From assembly GCF_013368755.1 (NCBI RefSeq), contig NC_049565.1, positions 3,534,001-3,598,000 of the forward strand: a DNA stretch of 64,000 nt, in the 5' to 3' direction. The notes beneath the pieces were generated by a model. It did no database searches. It saw only the letters and a list, made by a program, of their open reading frames with translations, and was not told the origin of the DNA. How positions within the stretch are numbered: position 1 is the stretch's first letter; each line of letters opens with the position of its first letter. This document shows positions 28,271 through 39,894 of the stretch, in pieces. The stretch is from Talaromyces rugulosus (lineage: Eukaryota; Ascomycota; Eurotiomycetes; Eurotiales; Trichocomaceae). Made by a program: the position numbers and the translations under genes.

Positions 28271-31200
28271 ATGGCAGGAAATAGCAATGCACCAGCAGCA
28301 GGACCGGCAACTCCGCGCCCACCTGCAAGACAAGCAAGACCAGTCGATCAAGACAGTGACGATGAACCCGACGAGCAAACCCAGCAAAGATTCACCACGT
28401 TGGAAAGAGTCATCGATCAAATGAATGAACACATTCAAAGACTGCAAGCTGCAATCGCTGAAAGAGACGATCATGTCAACCAACTCGAAGCTCAAGTCAT
28501 GGCTATACCACCTGGCGAAGCTGGAACAGCCGGCAACAGGGTCAAACTACCAAAACCCATGACCTTCGACGGAACTAGATCTAAGTTGAAGACATTTTTG
28601 GTCAACATGGAAATGCATATCGAAGCCAACCAGATCACCCATGACAAAAAGAAAATGATCTTTGTGGCATCATGCTTTACCGATGCAGCAGCAGAATGGA
28701 TACAACCCATGCTAAGTGAATTGTACACTACCGACAGAAGTAGTTGGGGGACTATCACCAGGGAACTGTTTTCGAACTACGGCATGTTCAAACAGAAACT
28801 TGGAGAAGCGTTCGGAAACATCGACGAGCTACGGACCGCGGAAAGACAACTAAGATACCTACGACAGACCGGATCCGCTCAGCAGTTGGCAACCAAATTC
28901 CGACAGATAGTAACACCACTACACTATGATGATGCTATTCAAATCGCAACCTTTGAGAACATGCTCAAGGAAGAAGTCCAGACGGAACTCATCAAACTCG
29001 ACCGACCCGACAACATTGACAGATTCATTGAGATGGCGGTCAAGATTGACAACAAACTGTTCGAGATCAAACAGAAGCGACAGGAGTTTCAGAGATGGAA
29101 GAAAGTTGGAGGATTCCCTCAGTATGCCAACACATCGGCAAAGCGAGGAACCCAATACGACAAGGACGGCGATGTCAAGATGCAGCTCAACAACGTGATC
29201 AGTAAGGAAGAAATGGCCAAGCGCAAGGAAAACAAAGCTTGTTACAAGTGCGGACGAAAAGGACACTTTGCACGACAGTGTCGATCAGGGCAAAACAAAC
29301 AGAACGGTAACGTCAGCCCTCAAAAAATAACAACAGTCCATCAACAAGTTGCGGCCATACACCAGACAATTGTGACCCCCTCGGACAGTGAGGAGGAGGA
29401 GTCAGAAAATGAACAGGTCGACGAAGTCAAGGACTTCTGGGGACCGATACTAGAAAAGGAAATATACGAATCGCTCAAGAAATTCGAGCAAGAAGATAGC
29501 CCTGGGCAATCTAAGGGACGCCTCAGACAGAGTTCAGAAAGGGAACCACCCCAGGAAGAAGACGCTAACCCGGAAGAAGCGCAACCTCACCTACGACGAG
29601 GTCAAGAGAAAGGACCGATCAGAGAACCTCGCAGAGAAGACCAATACAGCAAAACCGCTGGACGGCGTATTGATGACCTTTCATCAGGAAGTGAAAGCCG
29701 ACACCCCCTGACGTTTCGAGACGGTGGAAAAGACAGAGAAGTTGACCACGAGGACTCGGATCGAGAATCAGACACCCCGCAACATTCACAGTTAACAAGA
29801 ACAACAAACCTCAGAAGAGACGCCGCAAGGGCGATCGACCAAGCAAATGAAACAATCAGACTGTTCCAGAAACGACCACCAATCACAAAGAAAGAATGGG
29901 ATTCAGTCCTAGGAACCAGCACGACGGTTCCAGGAATAAAAATTGAGATTCCAGAAACAAGCAAAGAAGAACTGAAAACAGACAGCGAAGACTCCGAAAC
30001 AACAGAAGAATTCCCTGAAATCGACTACGAAGAACCAAAACGAGAATGCAGTTGCAAACCACCCAAACCAGTATGTTGGGAAGACTCTATTCAGACATAC
30101 CGACAACACATCCTCGAATGCGAAAAATGCCACGAGTGGACATTTCACAAATGCGATATGCACGGAAAAAAGAACATCGCACTCGCAAACGAATTCGAAT
30201 ACGTCTCACTCACCAAAGGAACACGGTTGTGCCACCCGATGCTTGGGCATACCGAAAGATGTTCATGCATGTACTACCCACAATATGGAGGACACCATCA
30301 CAAGAAAATACACTGGACGCAATGCTATGAGTCAAAATGTCCGACTCACCTCGAAGAAAAGGAAAAGAACAAATGGAAGCCAACGGCACCGATGATCATC
30401 TATCAACCCATCCCGGACTGCCCGAAGGGCTGGAACGAATGTTGGTGCTACGCAGAAGAAATTTGGCACCCTTTCCATAATAGCATCGAAACTGACCAGT
30501 GCTACGCGAAAAAATGTCCATACCACGAAGGACGAGTCATCTACACCGATGAAGACTGGACCGAAATTGTTCTATCACAGAAACGATACCTTGAGAGGCA
30601 CAGAAAGGGACACCACCTTATTGCCACAACTATCAAGACAGGAGAAACTGTGATCATTATCAAGGGAACAATCAACGGACACGAAGCCAAACTACTCCTC
30701 GACTCGGGAGCATCAACGAACTACATTAGCGAAGCATACGTCAAGAAAAACAGGATCCAAACGCACGAGACAAACCTATGGCATACTGTACAAAATTTTG
30801 AAGGACAAATCACGATCGAAGGATTCGTACGACGAACTGGAAACATCACACTCAAATCAGGAGAACACGAAGAAAGCATCCAACTGGATTTAAGTCCGTT
30901 CGAGCGAAAGGATTTCGACATTATACTCGGAATGACGTGGCTACGGAAACATAATCCTGTCATTGACTGGAAACACGAGACGGTGTCAATAGACCTGAAA
31001 ACGCTGCAAACAGAGCAGATGGGGATCAAGCCGAACCAGCAGTTGAAGGTGAAACATGCTGAAGAAATAAACGAAATAGGCCGACAAATTGAAACACGAA
31101 AGAAACCAAAAGAAATCTACGAAAAAGAACTAAAGGAAGTGCTCGACAAGCTACCAGAAAAATATCGGGACTTTACCGAATTATTTGTGAAGAAAGAATA

Positions 31201-34081
31201 TCGACTACCACAACACGAAACAGAATACGAAGCAGAGATACCGCTCAAGGAAGGAGCACAAGTACCACAAGTGAAGCAACGACAAATCTCACAAGATGAA
31301 CTCCGAACTACTAAGGAATTCATTGAGAAATTCTTAGCAGCCGGTTACATCAGAGAATCAAAAGCAAAGGCTTCTGCACAAGCAATGTTTGTACCAAAAC
31401 GCGACGGATCACCACGAATGGTCATCGACTACCGAAAATTAAACAATATGACCGAAGACGACGCAAACAAAGCACCACACCAGGAACAGAAGAGAGATTT
31501 ATTGCAAGGCGCAAAAATCATGACAATGTTCGACGTTGAATGGGGATACTACAACCTACGAATGAAAAATGACGACATCTGGAAAACAGCATTCCTTACA
31601 GACTTGGGACTGTACGAATGGCTAGTAGCGCCTATGGGACTCAAACGGCTACCAGCAGAATTCGCGAGGTTTATGACCCACATCCTACGGGAATACCTTA
31701 ACCTCTTCGTTGCAGTATACTTCGATGATGTTATAGTCTACTCAAAAGACCCCAAGGAACACGATAACCATGTACGACTGGTTATGACAAAACTCATGGA
31801 AGCAGGATTAACTCTCAAAATCAAGAAGTGTGAATTCGACACCACACGAGTCAACTACCTAGGAATGGTATATACAACAAACGGACTAGAAATACCGAAA
31901 GAGAAATTAGACGCTATCCTCGAATGGCCAACTCCAACGAACGTCCACGACGTACAATCTTTTCTTGGAGCCAGCGGATACGTTCGACGATATCTTGAGA
32001 AATACTCAGACGTTACAACACCAATGACAGAATTGCTGAAAAAAGACGAACCATTCGATTGGACAGCAAGAAGACAACGATCTTTTGAAAACGTTAAAGA
32101 ACTCGTTAAAATTGCGCCAATATTACAACTGTTTAACCCAGAATTACAAAGCATTCTACGAACAGACGCATCTGGATATGCTCTTGGAGCAATCCATGAA
32201 CAAATCAATGAAAAAGGAGAAACGCAGATTGTCGCATTCTACTCGAGAAAGTTTACATCGGCGGAAGTTAACTACGACGTCCACGACCGAGAATTACTCG
32301 CGATAGTTCAAGCATTTCGACAATGGCGGCACTATCTCCAAGGAGCAAAACATGAAGTAATCGTCAAAAGCGATCATCACAATTTGAAGTACTTCACGAC
32401 AACAAAAGAATTATCTGGAAGACAAATACGATGGGCCGAAGAACTAGCCAAATTCAATTACAGGATTGAACATATTCCAGGAAAACAAAATGCAGCAGCA
32501 GACGCATTAAGCAGACGACCAGATTACGCAATCGGGATAGAACCCCCCAAGACAAACATTCTGCAAGAAGAATCAGGAGTTCTACGCCACAATCACAATG
32601 CGATCATTGCGACCGCAATAAGAGTTGTTGACGATGATCCGTTCTACGAACGAATGTATCGGGAAACCAACAAGGATCAAAAAATACAAGAAGAATTACA
32701 AGCCGGACAAGTTACGAAAAATGTTCAGAAAGGCTTAGCGATATGGAATGGAATGATCAGAGTACCGCAGAATATGACTACGGAAGTCATTCAGCGATAC
32801 CACGATCCTCCAACAAAAGGACACCAAGGAGTTGAAAGGACAATCGAAATGATTACCCGAACATTCTACTTTCCTTATGTCCGAAAAAGGGTTGAGAATT
32901 ACATCAGAAACTGCGACGAATGCAACAGAAACAAAGCAGTACACCACAAACCCTTTGGAAAAATGCAAATACCGGAAGTACCAGAAGAAGCATGGAAAAG
33001 TATCACTGTTGACTTTATCCAAGGACTACCGCAGTCCAAGGACCCAGTAACAGGAATTACCTACACCGATGCCATGATAACAGTCGACCGACTTACGAAA
33101 TATGTTATCTTAGAACCAACACCAAAGGATATGACAGCAGAACAATGTGCAAAACTTATGTTACGAAAAGTTTTTGTATGGACCGGATTACCAAACGAAC
33201 TTATCACAGACCGAGACAAGTTGTTTACATCCAAATATTGGCAGACAATTGCAAAGGCATGCGGAATGCATCACAAGTTATCAACCGCGAATCACCAACA
33301 GACTGATGGCCAGTCCGAGAGAATGATTCAAACAGTTGAACAGTATTTTCGACACTATTTAGATTGGGAACAAGACAATTGGGTAGAACTACTACCATTA
33401 GCACAGTTCGCATTAAACAATGCAGAAAACGCTACGACAAAACAAGTTCCACATTTTGCGAATCTTGGACGACACCCAAGAATGACATGGTCTGAAGTAC
33501 CACGAGAAGGATTATCCGAAGCCGCGATAATACAAGCCAACAAACTACAGGCACTCCATCAGACAATATCGAAAGACATCAAGTGGGCTGAAAACCGAAT
33601 GAAGACCTACTACGACAAGAAGCGCGAGGACGCGCCAATCCTCAAAAAGGGGGAGAAAGTTTACTTACTACGACGAACAATTGGACAGAAAAAATTCAAC
33701 ATTCCAAGCAAGAGACCAAGCAACAAACTTGACGCTATCAAATACGGACCTTTCACAATTCAAGAAAAACTCGCTAACGACAATTACAAACTCCGACTAC
33801 CAGCAAGAATGAAAGTGCACCCAGTATTTCACATCTCATTATTGGAACCAACCGAAAACCCAGAAAACAGTAACGACGAAGCAACCGAGGATGAATATGA
33901 AGTTGAAAACATTCTAAAGAGAAAGTTAGTGGAAGGAAGAATCTTTTACTTAGTCAGCTGGAAAGGATACGGACCGGAACACAACTCATGGGAACCAGTT
34001 AGGCACTTGAACTGCCCCGAAAAGATTCGAGCGTTTCGCCAGAAAGAAACTCGGAGAGGACGTGGTCGAACTCGTTGTTAG
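28271..34081 (+). CDS. Gag-Pol polyprotein with chromodomain, copy B (1,936 aa)
   Basis: Same single-frame polyprotein as copy A: Gag, CCHC knuckle (324-337), triple Cys/His module (593-752), protease Asp 811, RT YFDD (1150-1153), RNase H, integrase and chromodomain. It differs from copy A at eight residues, among them V6A in the N-terminus, N-to-H before DKKK, two changes near the SSW/GSW stretch, K-to-T in QHE(K/T)EYEA and A-to-T in GPF(A/T)IQ. None is in a catalytic motif. No stop or frameshift, so it is potentially autonomous. Confidence 0.97.
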   Translation: MAGNSNAPAAGPATPRPPARQARPVDQDSDDEPDEQTQQRFTTLERVIDQMNEHIQRLQAAIAERDDHVNQLEAQVMAIPPGEAGTAGNRVKLPKPMTFDGTRSKLKTFLVNMEMHIEANQITHDKKKMIFVASCFTDAAAEWIQPMLSELYTTDRSSWGTITRELFSNYGMFKQKLGEAFGNIDELRTAERQLRYLRQTGSAQQLATKFRQIVTPLHYDDAIQIATFENMLKEEVQTELIKLDRPDNIDRFIEMAVKIDNKLFEIKQKRQEFQRWKKVGGFPQYANTSAKRGTQYDKDGDVKMQLNNVISKEEMAKRKENKACYKCGRKGHFARQCRSGQNKQNGNVSPQKITTVHQQVAAIHQTIVTPSDSEEEESENEQVDEVKDFWGPILEKEIYESLKKFEQEDSPGQSKGRLRQSSEREPPQEEDANPEEAQPHLRRGQEKGPIREPRREDQYSKTAGRRIDDLSSGSESRHPLTFRDGGKDREVDHEDSDRESDTPQHSQLTRTTNLRRDAARAIDQANETIRLFQKRPPITKKEWDSVLGTSTTVPGIKIEIPETSKEELKTDSEDSETTEEFPEIDYEEPKRECSCKPPKPVCWEDSIQTYRQHILECEKCHEWTFHKCDMHGKKNIALANEFEYVSLTKGTRLCHPMLGHTERCSCMYYPQYGGHHHKKIHWTQCYESKCPTHLEEKEKNKWKPTAPMIIYQPIPDCPKGWNECWCYAEEIWHPFHNSIETDQCYAKKCPYHEGRVIYTDEDWTEIVLSQKRYLERHRKGHHLIATTIKTGETVIIIKGTINGHEAKLLLDSGASTNYISEAYVKKNRIQTHETNLWHTVQNFEGQITIEGFVRRTGNITLKSGEHEESIQLDLSPFERKDFDIILGMTWLRKHNPVIDWKHETVSIDLKTLQTEQMGIKPNQQLKVKHAEEINEIGRQIETRKKPKEIYEKELKEVLDKLPEKYRDFTELFVKKEYRLPQHETEYEAEIPLKEGAQVPQVKQRQISQDELRTTKEFIEKFLAAGYIRESKAKASAQAMFVPKRDGSPRMVIDYRKLNNMTEDDANKAPHQEQKRDLLQGAKIMTMFDVEWGYYNLRMKNDDIWKTAFLTDLGLYEWLVAPMGLKRLPAEFARFMTHILREYLNLFVAVYFDDVIVYSKDPKEHDNHVRLVMTKLMEAGLTLKIKKCEFDTTRVNYLGMVYTTNGLEIPKEKLDAILEWPTPTNVHDVQSFLGASGYVRRYLEKYSDVTTPMTELLKKDEPFDWTARRQRSFENVKELVKIAPILQLFNPELQSILRTDASGYALGAIHEQINEKGETQIVAFYSRKFTSAEVNYDVHDRELLAIVQAFRQWRHYLQGAKHEVIVKSDHHNLKYFTTTKELSGRQIRWAEELAKFNYRIEHIPGKQNAAADALSRRPDYAIGIEPPKTNILQEESGVLRHNHNAIIATAIRVVDDDPFYERMYRETNKDQKIQEELQAGQVTKNVQKGLAIWNGMIRVPQNMTTEVIQRYHDPPTKGHQGVERTIEMITRTFYFPYVRKRVENYIRNCDECNRNKAVHHKPFGKMQIPEVPEEAWKSITVDFIQGLPQSKDPVTGITYTDAMITVDRLTKYVILEPTPKDMTAEQCAKLMLRKVFVWTGLPNELITDRDKLFTSKYWQTIAKACGMHHKLSTANHQQTDGQSERMIQTVEQYFRHYLDWEQDNWVELLPLAQFALNNAENATTKQVPHFANLGRHPRMTWSEVPREGLSEAAIIQANKLQALHQTISKDIKWAENRMKTYYDKKREDAPILKKGEKVYLLRRTIGQKKFNIPSKRPSNKLDAIKYGPFTIQEKLANDNYKLRLPARMKVHPVFHISLLEPTENPENSNDEATEDEYEVENILKRKLVEGRIFYLVSWKGYGPEHNSWEPVRHLNCPEKIRAFRQKETRRGRGRTRC

Positions 34082-34553
34082 ACGACACGGGAAACTCCTG
34101 GATGGCAGCCGCAATCATCTCGTTTGATTTTTGCAGCTCGGCCTCTCGTTTCCGTTCCTCCTCCTCCTTTTCCTCCAAACGCTCCAACTCCTCCACATCC
34201 TTTATATCCGTTTGAATAAATTCTCCAGCACGCTTTCGGAGAAGTTTCCTTTGTTTATGCAAACGAGCCCGTTTGGCAAGGAGAGCCTCAAGCTCAGCAT
34301 TCAACCGATCGTCATCGGCCTCAATCTTCTCTTGAGCCTTGATGAGCTTTTTCCACGCCAGGTCAGACGAGGCCATATCGCGACACTTGCAGCGACCAAA
34401 ACCAACGCACTCGCTACAGCGACTCGAAATTTCAGATTTAATGCAAACCTTCCCTTGGACTGCACAACGATGACAAGGAATCGGCAGAATAATACCAGAC
34501 TGTTCGATACGCAGCCGAAGGTTTTTCGTATTTATGTTTTGCTTTGACGACAT
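33999..34553 (-). CDS. Antisense accessory protein, Cys-rich plus coiled coil, copy B (184 aa)
   Basis: Residue-for-residue identical to the copy A protein, again overlapping the pol end by 83 nt on the opposite strand. Eight Cys in the N-terminal third, then a long charged helix. Its conservation alongside a Gag-Pol that did accumulate eight changes is compatible with selection, but with so few differences it is not proof. Function unknown. Confidence 0.75.
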   Translation of the reverse strand: MSSKQNINTKNLRLRIEQSGIILPIPCHRCAVQGKVCIKSEISSRCSECVGFGRCKCRDMASSDLAWKKLIKAQEKIEADDDRLNAELEALLAKRARLHKQRKLLRKRAGEFIQTDIKDVEELERLEEKEEEERKREAELQKSNEMIAAAIQEFPVSSNNEFDHVLSEFLSGETLESFRGSSSA

Positions 34554-34624
34554 GGTCAGAACATCACCACCAAGAATGTTAACAAGAAAGAAATTCGCCT
34601 ACCTATGCGACGGGGGGCCTGCGA

Positions 34625-34632
34625 CTATTTAT
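34625..34632 (-). promoter_or_regulatory. TATA-like box of the antisense gene, copy B
   Basis: ATAAATAG on the minus strand, 72 nt upstream of the accessory ATG, as in copy A. Confidence 0.4.
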
Positions 34633-34656
34633 GTGACTGTCGGGACGCCAGCCTTC

Positions 34657-34668
34657 GAAGGAGGGGAT
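34657..34668 (+). other. Polypurine tract, copy B
   Basis: GAAGGAGGGGA plus T abutting the 3' LTR. Confidence 0.8.
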
Positions 34669-35325
34669 TGTCATAAGAATCGTGAACGCTCAGCCAATCG
34701 ATAAGTAGCGGACGCTACTTACATAAGCAAGCTGCCTGAAACTCCTATGGAGTAGACTTGCTAATTGTAGGAACGAAGACGGAAGTGACTACACGAGAAC
34801 TCACGTGATCTGGACAGTGCAGATGCACTGGTTTAGTGAAGACACACCAGGTGGACATACACCCTAAATGGTGCGGCTGCACCATTTCCGTGCAAATACA
34901 CTTAGTGCAGAACCACCTACCCTGTGCGAGTACACCCGGTGCGGATGCACCCCAGCGGTGCGCATGCACCATGTCAGTGGAAGTGCACCATGGCACGTGA
35001 CTATGCAGGGAACATAGCCAAACATAGCCAGACTATGTTTGGATATGTCAACAACATAGCCAACAGAGCATCGACTATGCTCGCTATGTTTAGGATCAGC
35101 TATATAAGGACACTCATTTACCATCATGTATCTAGCTCATTGTGTTTTATTCTCTCAAGCAAATAGCATATTACTATTACTCTTCAACATACTTTGCAGC
35201 CTATCATTGCGATAGTACTCTACTTATCCTAGGATTGCCTTACACAACGTTCTCATCTTGTCTTCTGTTAGCAGAATACCCACCCCGATTCACATCTTGG
35301 TGACGAGTTGTTGAACCGATTGACA
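34669..35325 (+). repeat. 3' LTR, gypsy copy B
   Basis: 657 bp with standard ends; followed by the duplication AACCT. Confidence 0.97.
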
Positions 35326-35330
35326 AACCT

Positions 35331-36334
35331 ATTCTTAAAATACACTATCTACTTGCCGATATAGAAAGTGTTATTAGTTAAAAGACTAGTAAAGCTACTT
35401 CTAGAGAATCTAGTATAGTAGATTACTTTCTCACAGTATATTATCTTAGATCGGGATAAGCTATTTATTAATGAATTTTAGCAAACTATATGCTTCTACC
35501 TAGAGATAATCCAGAAACTATCAATAATAGTCTATCTACAAATGGATAGATAAACAGAGTACTAGAATTAGACAATAGAATACTTCCTCTAATGCTATAC
35601 AAACTATAAATAGATAGATTAGCTATGGTGGATCTCACTGACACAGAATGTATACAATAATAGTTGGTATAATGTCATAGAGTAATCTTTAATAGAAATC
35701 TTTATAGAATTCTAGAAAGATCTAAGAATAGATATTCCTAAGGACGCTTCTTTAAGTCTAAAGAATTGAGAGCTACATACCATAAATTAGATAGAAGAGC
35801 TCTATATTAAACAGGCAAACATTTAGAAACACTTAAAAAAAGCTAAAGAAGCACAAATAAAGTACTATAACTAGGAAAAAATCTATTAGGAATTCAAAAT
35901 CAGAGAATAAGTTATGTTTTAGACAAAAAATATAGCTTCGCTCCAATATAATAAAAAACTAGCTAATAGATATCTAAGCCTATTCCAAATAGTAAATATA
36001 TAGAGATTAAATATATACAAACTTAACCTTACTTTAAGATATAAAGAAATCTATCTAGTTTTCTATATCTCTTTACTAGAGCTGTACTACACTAACACTA
36101 AGAACTATACTTCCCTAGGACCAGTACTAGTAGATAGCAAACCTAAGTATACTATTTAAGGAATAATTTAGAACCAGAAGAAAAACAGGGGAATAGAATA
36201 TATAGTCTAGTAGAAAGGGTGGCTGATTAAGAAAGCTATCTAGGAACTAGAAGAAACTATCAGAGAAACTGAAGCCTTTGATGTCTATTTACAAAAGAAA
36301 GCTAAAGGACAAACTATATTGGAACTATGCTAGT
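35331..36334 (+). pseudogene. RIP-degraded gypsy pol of a second family, continued: integrase to chromodomain
   Basis: Continues from 27,544. It shows the integrase segment ILDRDKLFINEF, then a QMDR-TEY relic of the TDGQTER motif, a GPY/F-like region with VFYISLLELYY (compare VFHISLLE), and a degraded chromodomain (GIEYIV...KGWL, ELEETI). It ends with a stop near 36,334. Stops fall at former Trp and Gln codons. No clear 3' LTR follows. Confidence 0.8.
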
Positions 36335-38154
36335 AAACTAAAGGGAAGAGGAATAAAAGGGACTTTCTATTAAAGGTCTAAAGGCTGCATATGCTGCGTA
36401 AAAAAGATAAAGAATAAAATAAATCTAAATTACCCAGGGGTATCTAAATATAAGCCCTGTAAGGCATCACACCAAAATACTAAGATATTTATAAAAAGCT
36501 CTAAAAAGCAAGCAAACACATTTTAATTCAGGCCTAAAGACCGCGGCATCACTATATAAGAAAGAATTTTTCAGACATACCCCTAATAGTAGAGATAGTC
36601 ACCAAGGGCGCGAGTTGCCTTATGTATCCTAGCCAGCAGGCGCGCGAGTTTAAGATTGAACCTAGCACTATAACCACTAAAAGGTTCCTTATAACTAGAG
36701 ACAGGTAATCCATATTGTATATAGAGCGATATAGTCGGTCTATATGGGGCAGCAACACCTAATATAAGATTATCAAAGGAGGTAAGGTATTAGCTTATAG
36801 ACTGCTAAGCAGTAGCTAAGAGATCTACTGTTATAATAATAGATAAATTACTCTATATTACTACAGTAGAAGTAGAACTATCTATATCAGTTAAAAGCTT
36901 AGCTAAATAAAGATCAGACTAATAATATATTGCTATATCTAATATCTTAATAGCATTCTCTCAACTGGCAGCATAGATTGCCACTAATTCTATAGTTATA
37001 ATAGCCTAGTCGAGTTGCTTTGTAAGAATCTAGTAAATGTCAACACCTGTGGAAATATACAAACAAAAAAGAAACTTACTAGGTAGCACTTAGTTATAGA
37101 CTTTTTCAATCTCTTGCACTAGGGGCAGGGTTTATTATTAGGACTAGGGCACTCTAGATTAGGATTATGGTTCAATAACCGTAGGTATCACTAGTAAGGC
37201 AGAAAATGTGTTTTTAAAAAACACGCATGAGGCCTATAATAGGACGAGAAGATTGATGTGTTGAGTGGCACAGTATTGACTTTGTTATCTTTATCATCAT
37301 TGTCATCTTTATTCTTGATGTTGTCTCTATTAGTATTAGTAGAGGAGAGAGAGTGTATGCACTTTTTTGTAAAAAGAAGAGCAGCAGCGGACTTGTCCTT
37401 TTTTAAGAGTGATTTCTTTAATAATTTCTTCTACACTGTAGATTGTAGTGTACCAGTAGCTATATTATTAATAGTATGTGTTAGCCAGATACAGCTTAAT
37501 ATAGAGATATCCTTGTTAGAGAATGAGATAATTAGCAAAGTAGCTAGAAGGCAGCAGAGGATCTTCTTTTTTAGAACTATTTTATAAACTGTTAGCGAAT
37601 AACAAACTAAGTAAATATTTAAATAGATATTACAATCAATATAAGATAACCAGTAAAGGATATATTACTTATATTTAGACAGTATAAATAAATAAGAGAG
37701 CAGAAAGGATAAGTACAAGATTAGCAGTAGTGCAATAAACTGTTTGGTAGTAAAGAAGAAAAAATAAATAATAACCTGACCTATAAACAATATATTAATA
37801 ATATATATAGGTAGGTCTATATACCATACGCACTAGTCCCCATAATAATAGCGCCTAAGCTTATTTATATCTTCTATAAGAATCTACATAAAGAACACTG
37901 GCGCAGCTTCTAAAAAAAAGAGGGGTAATATGAGGCCATAAGACCTTCAAGATATACTAGATGCCACACCTCACTACACTAGCCTCACAGAGGGTTACCA
38001 AGCCACTAATAAAGCGGCATATATATACTGACCTTTGCACAGGGGTTGTCGAAGGTCAGCAATCAGTTTGACTACCTAGCGAACCATAGCTTTACTATCG
38101 AATCCAACTCTTGCCTGCTCTCTATATAATATCCTCACATATATATTATTAAAA
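36335..38154 (+). other. Unassigned, AT-rich, no convincing gene
   Basis: No gene is recognised. A plus-strand frame at 37,258-37,587 (109 aa, hydrophobic start) has no recognisable domain and starts in poor context. On the minus strand around 36,800-37,060 a weak trace (KQ, then TIE, AIYAAS, ENAIK) recalls a copia-type RNase H but is too degraded to call. A 207-bp segment at 37,931-38,137 begins TGAGG and ends CCTCA after a purine-rich run; it could be a solo LTR of the second gypsy family, with no matching target duplication. Confidence 0.4.
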
Positions 38155-38220
38155 TTAAAAAAAAAACTTTTTAAAAATAATTATAATAATTTTATTAATT
38201 TTTTATTATTTAGCTTTTTT

Positions 38221-38251
<31 letters not shown>

Positions 38252-38745
38252 ACTATTTTAATTTTTATATATTTTTTATATTAGTTTAAATAAATTCTCT
38301 AATATATTTTTAGAAAAGTTTTTTTTATTTTTAAAAATAAAATATTTAGATTATTAAAGTTATTATTTCTTTATAAGTTTTTTCTTTATTAGTTTTAATT
38401 TTATCTTAAATAAAAACTAAATATTTTTAAAATAACTTAGAAATAGATATAATAATATAATAATAATTATTAATATAAATGTAACTATTATAATAATTTA
38501 AAAATTTAGTTTTAATATAGGTTTTATTTAGATAATAATAATAATTATAAAATAAGATAAAAAAAATACTAAATCTATTAATTTAAAAAATAAGATTTTT
38601 AGATTTTAAAATTTTTTTAAATAATATAGTTAGAATATTACTATTAAGAATATTAATAAAATTAAAACTAGTTTATCTATATAATAAAGGTATACAACTA
38701 TTTATATAACTATTAAAATACTAGTCTTTAAAGAAAAAGATTATT
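38155..38745 (-). pseudogene. RIPed relic of the gypsy antisense accessory gene
   Basis: Extremely AT-rich, but colinear with 16,515-17,083 of copy A. For example TTTAAATAAATTCTCTAA matches the TTTGAATAAATTCTCCAG stretch, and AATTTAGTTTTAATATAG matches the region coding the Cys-rich module. It ends in a degraded polypurine tract. The relic lies in the position expected between pol and a 3' LTR, so an older relative of the family already carried this antisense gene. Confidence 0.65.
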
Positions 38746-39080
38746 AAAAGATTTAATTAACTATAGCTAATTAATAGGTCTATAGATAGTTATAGATAGA
38801 TTAAAGTTATAAAATTATATAATTATTAAAGTAATTATAATAATTAATATAATAAATATAATAAAGATACTATAGCTATCTAAGTAAAGACTTTAATAGC
38901 TATAATAAAGATTTACTATATAAAGATATTTATTTATTAATATATATTTAGTTTAATTATGTTTTATTTTATATAAAATTAGATCTATATTTTATCTAGT
39001 CTATTAATAAATTATTATTAAATATCCTTTTATTTATAAAAGATATTTCTTTATCTAACCCTAGTTACTGATATCTCTAT
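38746..39080 (+). repeat. RIPed LTR relic of an older gypsy relative
   Basis: It starts at TATTAAAAGATTTAATT, matching the TGTCATAAGAATCGTGAA LTR start after C-to-T/G-to-A change. It retains a TATATAAAGATATTTATT promoter block aligned to the intact TATATAAGGACACTCATT and the ATGTTTTATTTT block. It is shorter than 657 bp, so either internally deleted or from a divergent subfamily. The right edge is uncertain (39,080-39,130). Confidence 0.6.
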
Positions 39081-39894
39081 CTTATTTGGTAGAATACTAC
39101 TAACGAACACCTATTCTGGTAAAGAACAAATGGTACAGTAACAGCGAACCCAAACAAGAAGCTGCATTTGGAGCCGGTAACTGGCCGATGAACAGCAAAA
39201 GCATGATCCTCGAAACATGGAATGCTACGGCTGCTACCATATATTTAAAACATTCTCTGGGATACTGATACATCTAGAATCTAGTAATTGCACGTCAGAG
39301 GTAACTAAAAATGAAATTATTTTTGCGAAGTTATTCACCGCCCACGGCAAATTCCTTCGCCCCTATGGGCGCCTTGTGTAACGTTATTATGATGTTTCAA
39401 AACCAGCGGCCGAGTTATTCAATCTGCAATTGTCCCTTTTCCACGCCGAGCTAACACCCATCCTTCTTCCGAATTACACCATCATATGCACTTAGTAGCG
39501 CGAAGCGATCGGGAGTAAAATTTTCCATCTAATTGAATATTGCAAAATGGTCATTTGCTGGGTGTTTCTTCTTCAGCTATAATTAGCGATTACCGAGTGC
39601 GGCACCGACACTAGACTTGATCCGGGTTGCCCAAGACAATCATCCACAACTTGGAAATGACTCGACGAGGACGGAAAATTGCAATGCTTCCAGCTAGATG
39701 ACTTATTTTTATAAAATTAATTCAACTGCAACCAGCAACCAGTAAAATCTATATTAACACAGTCTGACCCAACATTAAACCCGCACCAGAACGACAAAAA
39801 GGTCCCCTTATCAGATCGTTTCCTTCAATAATATTAAAGGACCAAAGCAAATTCAACTTAAATTTCTCCAAAAGAACAAACACTATATTTGGTA
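39081..39894 (+). promoter_or_regulatory. Upstream region of the secreted-protein gene, mostly unique sequence
   Basis: Base composition turns normal after about 39,130, marking the end of transposon relics. AT-rich, TATA-like stretches occur at about 39,240 (TATATTTAAAAC) and 39,710 (TTTTTATAAAATTAA). A CA-rich leader precedes the ATG. No other gene is seen in this ~760 bp. Confidence 0.4.

Larger units (their letters stand above)
27545..35325 (+). mobile_element. Complete Ty3/gypsy chromovirus, copy B (7,781 bp)
   Basis: Same length and organisation as copy A, with target duplication AACCT at 27,540-27,544 and 35,326-35,330. It sits inside a RIPed relic of another gypsy family, in the same orientation. 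The LTRs appear identical to each other, so insertion is recent. Confidence 0.97.

Noticed and set aside
36790..37100. Possible copia RNase H trace on the minus strand
   Set aside because: Only scattered residues match (KQ, AIYAAS, ENAIK) and stops interrupt; too weak to call.
37258..37587. 109-aa plus-strand frame with a hydrophobic start
   Set aside because: Low-complexity Leu/Ser/Phe composition, no homology I recognise, no supporting promoter or neighbours; likely chance in degraded sequence.
37931..38137. TGAGG...CCTCA segment as solo LTR of the second gypsy family
   Set aside because: No target duplication and no second copy to compare; kept only as a remark.
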